NCBI GenBank assembly: GCA_963665085.2
Contig: CAXXXS010000001.1
Coordinates: 1,550,001 to 1,614,000 of the forward strand
Length of the DNA: 64,000 nt
Reading direction: 5' to 3'
DNA from: G963665085 sp963665085
GTDB lineage: Bacteria; Bacteroidota; Bacteroidia; Bacteroidales; JAAAOM01
In this document: positions 8,213-15,603 of the stretch, in pieces
Numbering within the stretch: position 1 is the first letter of the stretch
Layout: every line of letters starts with the position of its first letter
Made by a program: the position numbers and the translations under genes
The notes under the pieces: generated by a model
Database searches by the model: none
The model's input: the letters and a program-made list of their open reading frames with translations, nothing else
Told to the model about the DNA's origin: nothing

Positions 8213-9244
8213 TTATTTTTTTATTGAAAATATTACTGTTTCTTTTTCCCAGTTGTCATTAGAATTCATATAGGCAGGTTTAATATTATATTCTAATGGA
8301 GATGTCATGCTTAATAAATTCAAAACATCTTCAAGAGCAGCATCTATAAATGTCCCTCGAAAAGAATAGTCTAATAACTTTTCATTGGTAATAATAACTT
8401 TTATATTATACCATCTTTCTAATCGTCTCGCTATCTCTTCCATTTTATCCCCTCTAAAGACTAACTCTCCTTTTGTCCAGCCACTGTATTTTTTAGGTTC
8501 AACTTTATCTATGGTAATGGATTTATCTTTAAACAACAGGCGCTCGTTAGGTTTAAGATGAGTTATCCTTGCTTTAGGATCTGCTTTGAAGGCAACACTT
8601 CCTTCTTCAAGAACAACTTCTATGTAATTGTCTTCGGGATATGCTGTTAGATTAAATGAAGTACCTAAAACCTCAATTGTTGAATTTCCTGCTTTTACTT
8701 CAAAAGGGTTTTTTCGGTCTTTGACCACAGAAAACCAGGCCTCGCCTTTAAGTTCTACTTTTCTGTTTTCATTAAATGGAATAGAATATGTGAGTGTTGA
8801 GCCACTATTTAAATATCCGTGGGAACCATCTGGCAATTCAAAAGTGATACGGGAACCAGGGGGGGCATTAATTGTAGAAGTAGAGATATTGTTGGATAAT
8901 ATTGAAATTTTTTGATGTTGGCTAAAAAAGAAAATAGATCCGGCAATCACTAATGGTAATAATAATATAGCTGCAACCTTAAGATAAATATCAAGTACCC
9001 TGTTTAATTTTACTGTTCTTGAGGCCGTGCCTTTCTCATTAATTTTATCAAGAACTTTTTCAAATAGGTAACTGAGATCAATTTCTTCTGTTGAATTGAA
9101 ATCTTTCCAGTCTCTTTTTACTTTCTTTTTTAAGAAAGGCTCTAATTCACCAGAGGCAAACTGCTTCTCTACCCAAATGGTCTCAGGTTCATTTGCTTCG
9201 CCTGATATATAGCGCTCAATAATATTTATTTTTTTCTTTTTCAA
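8213..9244 (-). CDS. FecR-family anti-sigma factor
   Basis: The 343-residue single-pass membrane protein has an N-terminal cytoplasmic helical region (about 1-80, RYISGEANEPETIWVEKQFASGE), one transmembrane segment (about 92-112, VAAILLLPLVIAGSIFFFS), and a periplasmic FecR domain. Family hallmarks are PPGSRITFELPDGSHGYLNSGSTL shortened in places, GEAWFSVVKDRKNPFEV, and VLGTSFNLTAYPEDNYIEVVLEEGSV. The C-terminal part resembles an STN/DUF4974 fold (MEEIARRLERWYNIKV..FRGTF.DA..EDVLNLL). It holds the ECF sigma factor at the membrane and releases or activates it when the SusC STN domain signals. It is encoded 140 bp downstream of the sigma gene and 105 bp upstream of susC. Confidence 0.93.
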   Translation of the reverse strand: MKKKKINIIERYISGEANEPETIWVEKQFASGELEPFLKKKVKRDWKDFNSTEEIDLSYLFEKVLDKINEKGTASRTVKLNRVLDIYLKVAAILLLPLVIAGSIFFFSQHQKISILSNNISTSTINAPPGSRITFELPDGSHGYLNSGSTLTYSIPFNENRKVELKGEAWFSVVKDRKNPFEVKAGNSTIEVLGTSFNLTAYPEDNYIEVVLEEGSVAFKADPKARITHLKPNERLLFKDKSITIDKVEPKKYSGWTKGELVFRGDKMEEIARRLERWYNIKVIITNEKLLDYSFRGTFIDAALEDVLNLLSMTSPLEYNIKPAYMNSNDNWEKETVIFSIKK

Positions 9245-9384
9245 AAAATTAAATTATATATTTTAACAATCAATTTATTTCGTAAGTAACACACTTGAGA
9301 AAGAATTTTCTCATATTAAAAAATTGCAAATTTTATGTAAATAATATCTGAAGTGGTTTGTTGGTTTACGAAAGTCGTCCACCC

Positions 9385-9960
9385 CTAATAAAAGATTATC
9401 AGGAATAATATGATATAGAGTGAATTTTTCCCTAATTTTTTTGAAAGGTATTTTAGTGTTGAAGAAATATAATTGTCAACAGTTCCACTTGAAATATTAA
9501 GCTCCTTTGCAATTTCTTTTGAGGATAATCCTTCATTCTTGCTCTTTTGAAATGCTAATCTTTGATTTTCGGGTAGTTTAGAGACGAGCTGTTCAACCTG
9601 TTCAAGTGTGTTTTTATAATCTATATTATCATCAGCTGGTTTATCAATAAATGTGTCTTCTGAAAGATGCTCTAAGTATATACGTTGGTTTAATCGTTTC
9701 CTAAAAGTGTTACATATATTGTGATAGGCAATATTAAATAGAAAAGATTGGAATGAACCTTCCGTTTTGAGATGATCTTTTTTCTCCCATATCTTTAAAA
9801 AGACATTCTGCACAAGTTCTTCAGCGTCTTCTTTACTTTTTAAATATTTAATTCCAAATGAATAAATACGGTTTGCGTATTTATTAAATAAATCCTCAAA
9901 GTCGTTAACGTTACCTTTTCTTAATCCTTCTATTTTTTCTTGTTCTGTAGAAACTCTCAC
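9385..9960 (-). CDS. RNA polymerase ECF sigma factor (FecI-like, Bacteroidota type)
   Basis: The 191-residue protein has region 2 (FEDLFNKYANRIYSFGIKYLKSKEDAEELVQNVFLKIWE, residues about 20-60) and region 4 (LPENQRLAFQKSKNEGLSSKEIAKELNISSGTVDNYISSTLKYL, about 130-175). It directs RNA polymerase to the SusCD operon under FecR control. A hydrophobic C-terminal tail, LYIILFLIIFY, follows region 4 and could touch the membrane. The ATG at 9960 fits the family start. It is first in the operon and has its own upstream region with a TAnnTTTG-like -7 box. Confidence 0.93.
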   Translation of the reverse strand: MRVSTEQEKIEGLRKGNVNDFEDLFNKYANRIYSFGIKYLKSKEDAEELVQNVFLKIWEKKDHLKTEGSFQSFLFNIAYHNICNTFRKRLNQRIYLEHLSEDTFIDKPADDNIDYKNTLEQVEQLVSKLPENQRLAFQKSKNEGLSSKEIAKELNISSGTVDNYISSTLKYLSKKLGKNSLYIILFLIIFY

Positions 9961-10019
9961 ATTAATAGAATCTTGACGTTATTCCTCTATGAAAGAATAG
10001 ATACACTTAATTATGATCT

Positions 10020-10027
10020 CAAATATA
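10020..10027 (-). promoter_or_regulatory. -7 box of the FecI-like sigma gene promoter
   Basis: TATATTTG on the minus strand matches TAnnTTTG and lies 59 bp before the sigma gene's start codon. No good -33 TTTG box is visible at the expected distance, so confidence is limited. It fits housekeeping transcription of the sigma gene itself. Confidence 0.4.
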
Positions 10028-10077
10028 AAAATTCTTTTTATATATACTAATTAAGCTTGTTTTATTAAAATATTAAT

Positions 10078-11616
10078 CTATCCAGCCCAGGAATCCCTGT
10101 CTAAGCTTCTATATTGAATTGCTTCTGCCAAATGGTGTGTTTCTATATTTATACTCTGTTCTAAATCTGCAATGGTACGGCTTACTTTTAAAATTCGGTC
10201 ATAAGCACGCGCACTTAATCCAAGCTTTTCCATTGCATTTTTTAGGATGTTTTGTCCTGCTTCATCAATTCGACAAAATTTACGAAGCAATTTTGAGGTC
10301 ATCTGTGAGTTGCTGTGCAGGCCATCAATATTTTTATAACGTTCTTCCTGGATTTTTCTGGCTGCTGTTACTCTTTTTCTGATTTCTGCACTGGATTCTG
10401 TTGTGTTCTCCTCACTTAATTTTTTGAAAGGTACAGGAACAACCTCTATGTGAATATCAATTCGATCTAAAAGTGGACCGGAGATTTTATTGAGGTATTT
10501 CTGTACAACCCCAGGAGAACAAACACAATCTTTTTCGGGATGATTGTAATATCCACACGGACAAGGGTTCATTGAACTAACCAACATAAAACTAGCGGGA
10601 TATTCAACAGAAAATCGCGCACGGGATATTGTAATAATCCTGTCTTCCAATGGTTGTCTCATTACTTCGAGCACAGTTCTTTTGAATTCCGGCAGTTCAT
10701 CTAAAAATAATACGCCATTATGGGCAAGAGATATTTCACCAGGTTGAGGGTAGGTTCCTCCACCAACTAAAGCAACATCAGAGATTGTATGATGAGGACT
10801 GCGAAAAGGTCTTTTGGTTGTTAAAGATGTATTATCATCAATTTTCCCAGCAACAGAATGAATCTTTGTTGTTTCTAAGGCTTCATTAATGGTTAATGGA
10901 GGTAAAATTGTAGGGATTCGTTTTGCTAACATGGTTTTGCCAGAACCTGGTGCACCAATCATAAGTATATTGTGCATTCCTGCAGCTGCAATTTCCAAGG
11001 CTCTTTTTACATCTTCCTGGCCTTTTACATCGTTAAAATCAAATTCATATTGATTTCCGGCTGAAGAAAATTCTTTGGAGATATCAATCTCTTCTGGCTG
11101 TAGTTCTGATTTATTGTTGAAAAAATCAATTACCTGTTTTATGTTTTCGACCCCATAAACAGACAATCCTTCTACAACGGCAGCTTCCTTTGCATTTTTT
11201 GCAGGTAGTATTATACCTTCAAATCCTTCTTCTTTTGCCTGTATTGCAATGGGTAAAACGCCTTTAATGGGGTTTAATCCACCATCAAGGGAAAGTTCGC
11301 CCATAATGATGAATCTGTTTAATTTCTCATGGGCGATGTGTTCTGAAGCTGCTAAAATTCCAATGGCCAGGGGTAAGTCATAGGCTGAACCTTCTTTCCG
11401 GATATCAGCAGGGGCCATATTGATTACGATTTTTTTACCAGGAATTTTATAGTCGTTGGTCCTAAGGGCAGAGTCGATTCGCTGCTGGCTTTCTTTTACC
11501 GCAGAGTCGGGTAATCCAACAAGAAAAAAGTTAATTCCCTGGCTAACATTGACTTCGATTGTGATAGTGGTGGCATTAATTCCATAGACTGCACTTCCAT
11601 AGGTTTTTACAAGCAT
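10078..11616 (-). CDS. yifB: YifB/ComM-family Mg-chelatase-like AAA+ ATPase
   Basis: The 512-residue protein has an N-terminal Lon-like/S5-fold domain (about 1-170, including LPLAIGILAASEHI and MGELSLDGGLNPIKGVLPIA), a Walker A motif GAPGSGKT (near residue 220), a Walker B LFLDELPEF, and a C-terminal Mg-chelatase ATPase lid. A cysteine cluster (CPCGYYNHPEKDCVCSPG) is typical. ComM, its best-studied relative, is a hexameric helicase promoting branch migration during natural transformation. It is the last gene of a minus-strand cluster after gmhA, a lipoprotein and a DUF5723-like gene, only 2 bp from the preceding stop codon. Confidence 0.95.
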   Translation of the reverse strand: MLVKTYGSAVYGINATTITIEVNVSQGINFFLVGLPDSAVKESQQRIDSALRTNDYKIPGKKIVINMAPADIRKEGSAYDLPLAIGILAASEHIAHEKLNRFIIMGELSLDGGLNPIKGVLPIAIQAKEEGFEGIILPAKNAKEAAVVEGLSVYGVENIKQVIDFFNNKSELQPEEIDISKEFSSAGNQYEFDFNDVKGQEDVKRALEIAAAGMHNILMIGAPGSGKTMLAKRIPTILPPLTINEALETTKIHSVAGKIDDNTSLTTKRPFRSPHHTISDVALVGGGTYPQPGEISLAHNGVLFLDELPEFKRTVLEVMRQPLEDRIITISRARFSVEYPASFMLVSSMNPCPCGYYNHPEKDCVCSPGVVQKYLNKISGPLLDRIDIHIEVVPVPFKKLSEENTTESSAEIRKRVTAARKIQEERYKNIDGLHSNSQMTSKLLRKFCRIDEAGQNILKNAMEKLGLSARAYDRILKVSRTIADLEQSINIETHHLAEAIQYRSLDRDSWAG

Positions 11617-11618
11617 AA

Positions 11619-13055
11619 TTAGCGTCTTCGTTTTGGTTTACGGTAATCATCGTAGCAAGAACAGTTTCCATTATATGATCCTGACGATGTGTTTTTTAAA
11701 TCTTTTAAGTTACAGCCCAATAAAATATTAAGGCCAAACCGTAAATTTACATTACGCGTTCTTAATGGCCAAATTAATCCTGTAATATTATCGGTTATTG
11801 CATAAAACTGAACCGGATTTTTACCCAAAATTATACCAACCCCGAGGTGATTATAACTCGAATATTGAAATGAATAGGAGGCTAAAAGGTGAATGTTATC
11901 ATATGGCACAAAATGCCCACTAAATGTGAGCGAAGGGACTATCTTTGTTCTGTATAATACAACTTCGCTGTTAGCCCCAACATCGAAATTATCGTTTATG
12001 GTATATCTTGCCCCGGCTAATAATCGTGGTGGCAAAATAGATATGTATCCATCATGTTGCGAAGTAATATCAAAAGAGTCAACAATTGATTCTGATAAAT
12101 CCTGAAAATATGATTCTGTGGTTTGAGTATTATTCAGGTTGCCTTCATATAAAAAATTTCCTTCTCCTTTAAAGTTATTCAGGTTTGAATTCCATTTTAT
12201 AAAACCTAGATCAAGTATTGAAGCTGAAAATTCGAGGTTTGTATTTTTTAGATTGATGAGGCCAGCATCAATAGCAAAACCAGGATTCTTTCGGTTAAAA
12301 AGCAACTGCATCATATTGATGTTATCATCTAAAGAAATATTGTCAACCATCCCATTATTTCCTGTAATGGTTATTGGTAGCGATGTGTTAATATTAATAT
12401 CGCCACTTATGTTTAGATTAAAAGTGGTTTCGTCTGTGTATAAGTTTAAATTGCTTGATCGGGTATCTATATTTAACTTTCCAAATAATAGTTTTGCCCT
12501 AATGCCATAGATTATGCCCGATTTATTATAAGTTGAATAGGTAAATGCGTATTCACGATAATGGTTAAAATAAAAGCCAGTACCTTTTAAACCTGAATTT
12601 TCTCCTTCAAACATAGAGTTCCCATTCCACAGGAGTTGGATAAAATTCTTTGGATAAACCAATGGGGCATTAATCTTTTCAGTAATAGTAAAAAAGAATG
12701 AGTTATTATTTTTTCTATAACCAAGGGCAAGCCATTGTAAATGTAATTCACCCCCAATAAAGTTTCTGCGGTGCAATTTGTTTACAACATTATCAATATT
12801 ACTGGAATACTCCCCAGAACCTGGATTATTAAATAAATCCGTAAAACTAAAACCACTACTTGCTGCATTTAGGTGAATTGACGATAGCAAAGGAGCTCCG
12901 ATATACCATTCACATTCCAATGGAACTGCCGGATTAAGCAGGTTACTCTCCGGGAGGTAATGTTGAAGATACATGGCATGATTTTGCTGTGCATCTATAT
13001 CTGAAAAAAACAGAAAAAAAATGGTTGTAAGGGTAATGATATATCTAGAGTTCAT
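11619..13055 (-). CDS. DUF5723-like outer-membrane beta-barrel protein
   Basis: The 478-residue protein begins with a signal peptide (YIITLTTIFFLFFSDIDAQ) and continues with QHYLPESNLLNPAVPLECEWYIG shortened motifs, the usual opening of the Bacteroidota DUF5723 family. Alternating hydrophobic strands and repeated N/G/S-rich turns run to the end, fitting an outer-membrane barrel; the short tail is cysteine-rich and basic (CSCYDDYRKPKRRR), so the last strand is not at the terminus. The function is unknown. Its start overlaps the stop of the preceding lipoprotein gene by 11 nt and yifB follows after 2 bp, so all are probably one transcript. Confidence 0.75.
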   Translation of the reverse strand: MNSRYIITLTTIFFLFFSDIDAQQNHAMYLQHYLPESNLLNPAVPLECEWYIGAPLLSSIHLNAASSGFSFTDLFNNPGSGEYSSNIDNVVNKLHRRNFIGGELHLQWLALGYRKNNNSFFFTITEKINAPLVYPKNFIQLLWNGNSMFEGENSGLKGTGFYFNHYREYAFTYSTYNKSGIIYGIRAKLLFGKLNIDTRSSNLNLYTDETTFNLNISGDININTSLPITITGNNGMVDNISLDDNINMMQLLFNRKNPGFAIDAGLINLKNTNLEFSASILDLGFIKWNSNLNNFKGEGNFLYEGNLNNTQTTESYFQDLSESIVDSFDITSQHDGYISILPPRLLAGARYTINDNFDVGANSEVVLYRTKIVPSLTFSGHFVPYDNIHLLASYSFQYSSYNHLGVGIILGKNPVQFYAITDNITGLIWPLRTRNVNLRFGLNILLGCNLKDLKNTSSGSYNGNCSCYDDYRKPKRRR

Positions 13056-13737
13056 CGGGTTCTATTTCAAGGCCTAATCGAACAGCAAACTGGAAGTATA
13101 AAGTTTGATCGCTTTTAAACTCAATTATTTGATCAGGAGGGTTTTCAACAGTTAGAAAAATTTTTATACGGATATCTTGTTTGTCATTCAGGGTAGATAT
13201 CTGATCGAGGTCAAAATAAATATCATTTTTTAATTGCTCAGAAGGGATGATACTTCCATTATTATAATCAGCAGCATTTATAGGAAGCCACGTATTATCA
13301 AATAAGTATTGGCGTTCTGTTGTCTCATTGTTTGTAAAATATACCATTGCCTGACATCTTCCAGGAATACTGTTAATCGTATTAAACCGAAACATGAGGG
13401 AGCTTACTTTATTAATATCTAATTGTCCGGGCAGTTTATTAAATTCAAAACCAAATGTTTTACTGAGATATAATCTGGCAGGTATTTGGTAGTTGACACC
13501 ATCGTAATTGAAAACCTGATTGGCTACTTCATTAGGATTTTGAACTTCTATTAAACCATCACTGTAAGAATCAACAAAATTTTTTAATGAGAATGTAGTA
13601 TCTCCAATAGGTAAAGAATACTCTGTTTGAAAAACTAAATTATCTTCTATCTCATTCAAATCATTTTTAATGCAGGAAACTACTATTGGCAATAAAAGTA
13701 GAATAATTAGGGTTTTATGGTTTAGGGTTTTAATCAT
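13045..13737 (-). CDS. Hypothetical lipoprotein
   Basis: The 230-residue protein has a lipoprotein signal (LIILLLLPIVVSC, lipobox cysteine near residue 22) and a mature part rich in beta strands and asparagines, with no recognised domain. Its start codon overlaps the gmhA stop as ATGA, and its end overlaps the start of the DUF5723-like barrel gene by 11 nt. Tight coupling to a barrel protein suggests the two may work together at the outer membrane; this is inference from order only. Confidence 0.72.
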   Translation of the reverse strand: MIKTLNHKTLIILLLLPIVVSCIKNDLNEIEDNLVFQTEYSLPIGDTTFSLKNFVDSYSDGLIEVQNPNEVANQVFNYDGVNYQIPARLYLSKTFGFEFNKLPGQLDINKVSSLMFRFNTINSIPGRCQAMVYFTNNETTERQYLFDNTWLPINAADYNNGSIIPSEQLKNDIYFDLDQISTLNDKQDIRIKIFLTVENPPDQIIEFKSDQTLYFQFAVRLGLEIEPDEL

Positions 13738-14306
13738 TGAATATATTTTTCAATATATTGTATTAATGTGTGAATAATTTTTATGTGAACCTCTTGAATC
13801 CTATCTGAATAACCAGAATGTGGAACACGGATTTCAACATCAGCTAATTCCGCTAATTTACCTCCGGATTTTCCTGTAAGTGCAATTACTTTCATGTTTT
13901 TATCCTTTGCAACGATGGCTGCATTAACACAGTTTTTACTATTACCACTTGTTGATATACAAAGTAAAACATCGTCTTTTTGACCAAGTGCTTCAACGAA
14001 ACGGGAGAAAATAGCATCAAAGCCATAATCATTTGCAACACAGGTTATGTGTGAAGCATCTGAAATGGAAATTGCAGGAATTGCTTTTCTTTTATCCCTG
14101 AACTGACCTGTTAATTCTTCTGCAAAATGCATAGCATCACTCATGGAGCCGCCATTTCCACAAGAAATTATTTTGTTGCCTTTTTGTAGTATTTCTACCA
14201 TTAGGTTCCCCGCTTTTTCTATGGCTAATAGGTTATTAGAATCTCCAGTAAACTTTTCTAGAACGGTTTTCGCCTCAATAAAATTGTTTAAAATAAAATT
14301 ATCCAT
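13734..14306 (-). CDS. gmhA: D-sedoheptulose-7-phosphate isomerase
   Basis: The 190-residue SIS-domain protein carries the GmhA signature CGNGGSMSDAMHFAEELTG near residue 50, LCISTSGNSKNC in the middle, and IIHTLIQYIEKYI at the end. It converts sedoheptulose 7-phosphate to D-glycero-D-manno-heptose 7-phosphate, the first step of ADP-heptose synthesis for lipopolysaccharide core. I place the start at the ATG at 14306; the open frame continues upstream to 14465 but those residues do not match the family. The next step, heptose-7-phosphate kinase, is encoded about 10 kb away at 24010-24993. It is the first gene of a four-gene minus-strand group. Confidence 0.92.
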   Translation of the reverse strand: MDNFILNNFIEAKTVLEKFTGDSNNLLAIEKAGNLMVEILQKGNKIISCGNGGSMSDAMHFAEELTGQFRDKRKAIPAISISDASHITCVANDYGFDAIFSRFVEALGQKDDVLLCISTSGNSKNCVNAAIVAKDKNMKVIALTGKSGGKLAELADVEIRVPHSGYSDRIQEVHIKIIHTLIQYIEKYIQ

Positions 14307-14395
14307 TGTTTTAAAATCATCATTGCGGGCAAAGATCACAATAAAATTGTTAATATTGATTGTGGAATTACAATAAATATGCAAACCTGTTGATA

Positions 14396-15199
14396 ATGAA
14401 TAATAAGACAAAGCAAAAACTTTATGAAATAATATACGAGGCAGACACAAAAGCCGGAAAAGCATTCGATATTGTGCTTCTTATTTTAATTCTTTTAAGT
14501 GTTCTGGTTGTTATTGTAGAAAGTGTTAGTTCAATACGAACAGATTTTTCTATTGAATTAAAAATTCTTGAATGGGTGATTACCTTACTTTTTACGCTGG
14601 AATATTTTGTTAGGATTTGGATAATCAGGAAACCCATAAAATATATTGTAAGTTTTTACGGAATAGTTGACTTGCTGGCAATAATACCAACATTCCTGGC
14701 TTTATTTATTGCAGGTACCCAAAGTTTAATAATTATTCGGGCGATAAGATTACTTCGTGTTTTTAGGATTCTAAAAATAACACGTTACACAAAAGAAGGA
14801 AAAATATTATTGCAGGCATTAATTGCCAGTAGGGTAAAAATCAGCGTGTTCCTTTTTAGTGTTTTAACAATTATACTGATAATAGGTACGGTAATGTATA
14901 TGGTTGAAGGCGAACCCAATGGATTTGATAATATTCCAAAAAGTATCTATTGGGCTGTTGTTACCCTTACAACAGTCGGTTATGGTGATATCACCCCCCA
15001 AACACCACTTGGGCAATTAATTTCTGGATTTGTGATGGTTCTTGGATATGCAATTATTGCTGTGCCAACAGGAATAGTATCTGTAGAAATATCAAATGAA
15101 GTGAGACGGGCTAAGAGAGAAAGAGTATGTCCAAAATGCCAATTTGCCGATCATGATGAAGATGCAAATTTTTGTAAAAAGTGTGGAAATGAGATTTGA
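14396..15199 (+). CDS. Voltage-gated-type potassium ion channel with C-terminal zinc ribbon
   Basis: The product is 267 residues from the ATG at 14396; an ATG at 14360 would add 12 residues. It has six membrane segments with an S4-like helix carrying regularly spaced arginines (IIIRAIRLLRVFRILKITRY), a pore helix, and the K+ selectivity filter in TLTTVGYGDITP. After S6 there is a short linker and a cytoplasmic C-X2-C...C-X2-C zinc ribbon (CPKCQ then CKKCG). It probably forms a tetrameric K+ channel in the inner membrane. It is transcribed divergently from gmhA with 89 bp between the start codons. Confidence 0.92.
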   Translation: MNNKTKQKLYEIIYEADTKAGKAFDIVLLILILLSVLVVIVESVSSIRTDFSIELKILEWVITLLFTLEYFVRIWIIRKPIKYIVSFYGIVDLLAIIPTFLALFIAGTQSLIIIRAIRLLRVFRILKITRYTKEGKILLQALIASRVKISVFLFSVLTIILIIGTVMYMVEGEPNGFDNIPKSIYWAVVTLTTVGYGDITPQTPLGQLISGFVMVLGYAIIAVPTGIVSVEISNEVRRAKRERVCPKCQFADHDEDANFCKKCGNEI

Positions 15200-15276
15200 T
15201 GTGCATCTTAAGAAATAAAGAATTTGGAGCGGCTTAAGTTTATTTGAATATCTATAGTCTCTTCGTTTGATATGGT

Positions 15277-15284
15277 TATCTTTG
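15277..15284 (+). promoter_or_regulatory. -7 box upstream of the small membrane protein and mutL
   Basis: TATCTTTG matches TAnnTTTG and lies 19 bp before the ATG at 15304. TTTG motifs exist upstream (15243-15246, 15266-15269) but their spacing is outside the usual 17-23 bp, so the -33 box is uncertain. Confidence 0.4.
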
Positions 15285-15303
15285 TTAACTAAAATATTGT
15301 ATC

Positions 15304-15600
15304 ATGGGCATACCAAGTTTATTTAAAATTCCAAAGCATAAAAATTTCAGCTATCGTCCAATTTATTTTGACCCAGAAAAAGAAGAGAGGGAGGAACGGG
15401 TAAGAAGGATAAAATCAGAAATGGGTATAAAAGGAGAAGAAGATAGAGCATACAAGCCCGGGATTATTCGTGGACAAATGCGTGGTCAGTTTAGAGAATA
15501 CACTAAAACAAAGCGTCAGTCGAATATTAGGTTAATTGTTATTTTATTCGTTTTATTTGGCTTAGCATATTTTCTACTTTATAACAATCTGCTTAAGTAA
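15304..15600 (+). CDS. Small single-pass membrane protein upstream of mutL
   Basis: The 98-residue protein has a basic, highly charged N-terminal two thirds (KPKHKNF-type start, then a KEEREERVRRIKSEMG helix) and one C-terminal transmembrane segment (LIVILFVLFGLAYFLLYN). It fits a tail-anchored topology with the charged part in the cytoplasm. It ends 3 bp before mutL, so the two are almost certainly co-transcribed. I cannot assign a function. The pairing with mutL is familiar from other Bacteroidota, though I could not check this here. Confidence 0.8.
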   Translation: MGIPSLFKIPKHKNFSYRPIYFDPEKEEREERVRRIKSEMGIKGEEDRAYKPGIIRGQMRGQFREYTKTKRQSNIRLIVILFVLFGLAYFLLYNNLLK

Positions 15601-15603
15601 TTT

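Noticed and set aside
14307..14465. N-terminal extension of gmhA
   Set aside because: The extra 53 residues do not match SIS/GmhA proteins and overlap the start of the divergent channel gene.
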